Below are positions 4,869 through 5,403 of a stretch of 5,403 nucleotides of DNA, in pieces (position 1 is the stretch's first letter; the number at the start of each line of letters is the position of its first letter). Source of the DNA: an uncultured bacterium (lineage in GTDB: Bacteria > Patescibacteriota > Minisyncoccia > Phycocordibacterales > PALSA-1337); assembly GCA_903868845.1 (NCBI GenBank), contig CAIPWS010000001.1, positions 1-5,403 of the forward strand, given 5' to 3'. A program made the position numbers and the translations under genes. Under the pieces are notes generated by a model. The model was not told where the DNA came from. It saw only the letters and a program-made list of their open reading frames with translations, and ran no database searches.

Positions 4869-5403
4869 TCCTATGAGGTGATCTATAAGTTCGTGGGTAT
4901 CACTGCCGACAGCACGTAGAGACTTCGGCACAAGCGACTCACCTGTAAGCCCTGGCAAAGTATTGACCTCGAGAACATAAATTCCTCTCTTTGGATGTAT
5001 TATAAAATCAGATCTTGAATAATGTCGCAACCCTACAGCGTTGTGAACCTTGCGTGCCATATCAGAAAGTTCCATTTTTACATTCATCGGAAAATTTGCA
5101 GGAACTATCTCGTCTGACTTCCCTTCATACTTCGCAGCAAAATCGAAGAAGGCAGTTTTTGGTCTTATCTCGACAGCTGGAAGTGCATATAGTTTCTCTC
5201 CACGAAAACCTTCTATCACCCCAACCGTAGCTTCAGTTCCTTTTATGTATTCCTCAACCAAAATCTCTTCATCAAGTTCTGCGGCCAAAGCGAGTCCAGC
5301 TATCAACTCTTTCAAATCTTTCACTATAGAAACTCCAACAGAAGAACCGGCAGAGACAGGCTACACTACTGCTGGCATAGAAAAAGTCTTGAAAATATCC
5401 CCA
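4851..5403 (-). CDS. ddl: D-alanine--D-alanine ligase, C-terminal part, interrupted by an in-frame amber codon (runs off the right edge)
   Basis: The enzyme joins two D-alanines with ATP in the cytoplasm for peptidoglycan precursors and has an ATP-grasp fold. From the right edge the frame reads DIFKTFSMPAVV, then TAG (5363-5361), then PVSAGSSVGVSIVKDLKEL. The second part is the glycine/serine-rich ATP loop (GSSVGVS), followed by EEILVEEYIKGTEATVGV, AVEIRPKTAFFDFAAKYEG, SRSDFI and LEVNTLPGLTGESLVPK. The Mg-binding Asp, Glu and Asn (SRSDF and LEVN) keep the family spacing of 13 and 2. The frame ends at TAG 4851-4853 with a normal-length C-terminus. The upstream TAG sits exactly where the family has the ATP-binding Lys of the VVKP motif (Lys144 in E. 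coli DdlB), so AAG to TAG is a one-base change. A GTG at 5324 could restart translation, but that product would lack the loop and N-terminal domain and should be inactive. Either a real nonsense mutation or a sequence error 40 bases from the window end. Confidence 0.85.

Noticed and set aside
5015..5230. Plus-strand open frame of 71 codons
   Set aside because: Antisense to the clearly conserved ddl coding sequence.

Overview
The window looks like chromosomal DNA from a small-genome bacterium, most likely a member of the Candidate Phyla Radiation (Patescibacteria). That assignment rests on general resemblance: the style of the family-4 and family-2 glycosyltransferases, short proteins, moderately AT-rich DNA, tRNA genes without an encoded CCA end, and weak or absent Shine-Dalgarno sequences. 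There is no rRNA or other marker gene to confirm it. Every gene I can support lies on the minus strand, so transcription runs from high to low coordinates.

Right part (about 4468-5403). The end of a D-alanine--D-alanine ligase gene enters from the right edge. Its reading frame is interrupted by an amber codon exactly where the family has its ATP-binding lysine. It is followed by tRNA-Ala(UGC) and tRNA-Val(CAC), which have a good sigma-70-like promoter inside the last codons of ddl. After them comes a short basic ORF (46 aa).

Middle (about 4120-4467). This stretch has no convincing gene but is rich in symmetric structure: a GC-rich hairpin, a 9-bp direct repeat that exactly brackets a hairpin, a probable intrinsic terminator for the tRNA-side transcript, a 12-bp palindrome, and a 62-bp imperfect inverted repeat whose outer ends are DnaA-box-like sequences. 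It is the most unusual part of the window. Possible explanations are a replication or DnaA-binding locus, a structured RNA or 3' UTR, or simply a strong two-way terminator.

Left part (1-4080). A small single-pass membrane protein is followed by a tight run of four genes: glucose-6-phosphate dehydrogenase (zwf), a 12-TM polysaccharide flippase, a polyprenol-phosphate-type family-2 glycosyltransferase, and the start of a family-4 glycosyltransferase. These overlap or nearly touch (11 bp overlap, about 41 bp overlap, 1 bp gap), so they are probably one operon for surface glycan assembly. In it, glycosyltransferases build or lipid-link sugars and the flippase exports lipid-linked oligosaccharide. 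zwf supplies NADPH and uses the same glucose-6-phosphate pool that feeds sugar-nucleotide synthesis. Both zwf and the small membrane gene have a -10-like hexamer 6-7 nt upstream of the ATG, which suggests leaderless mRNAs.
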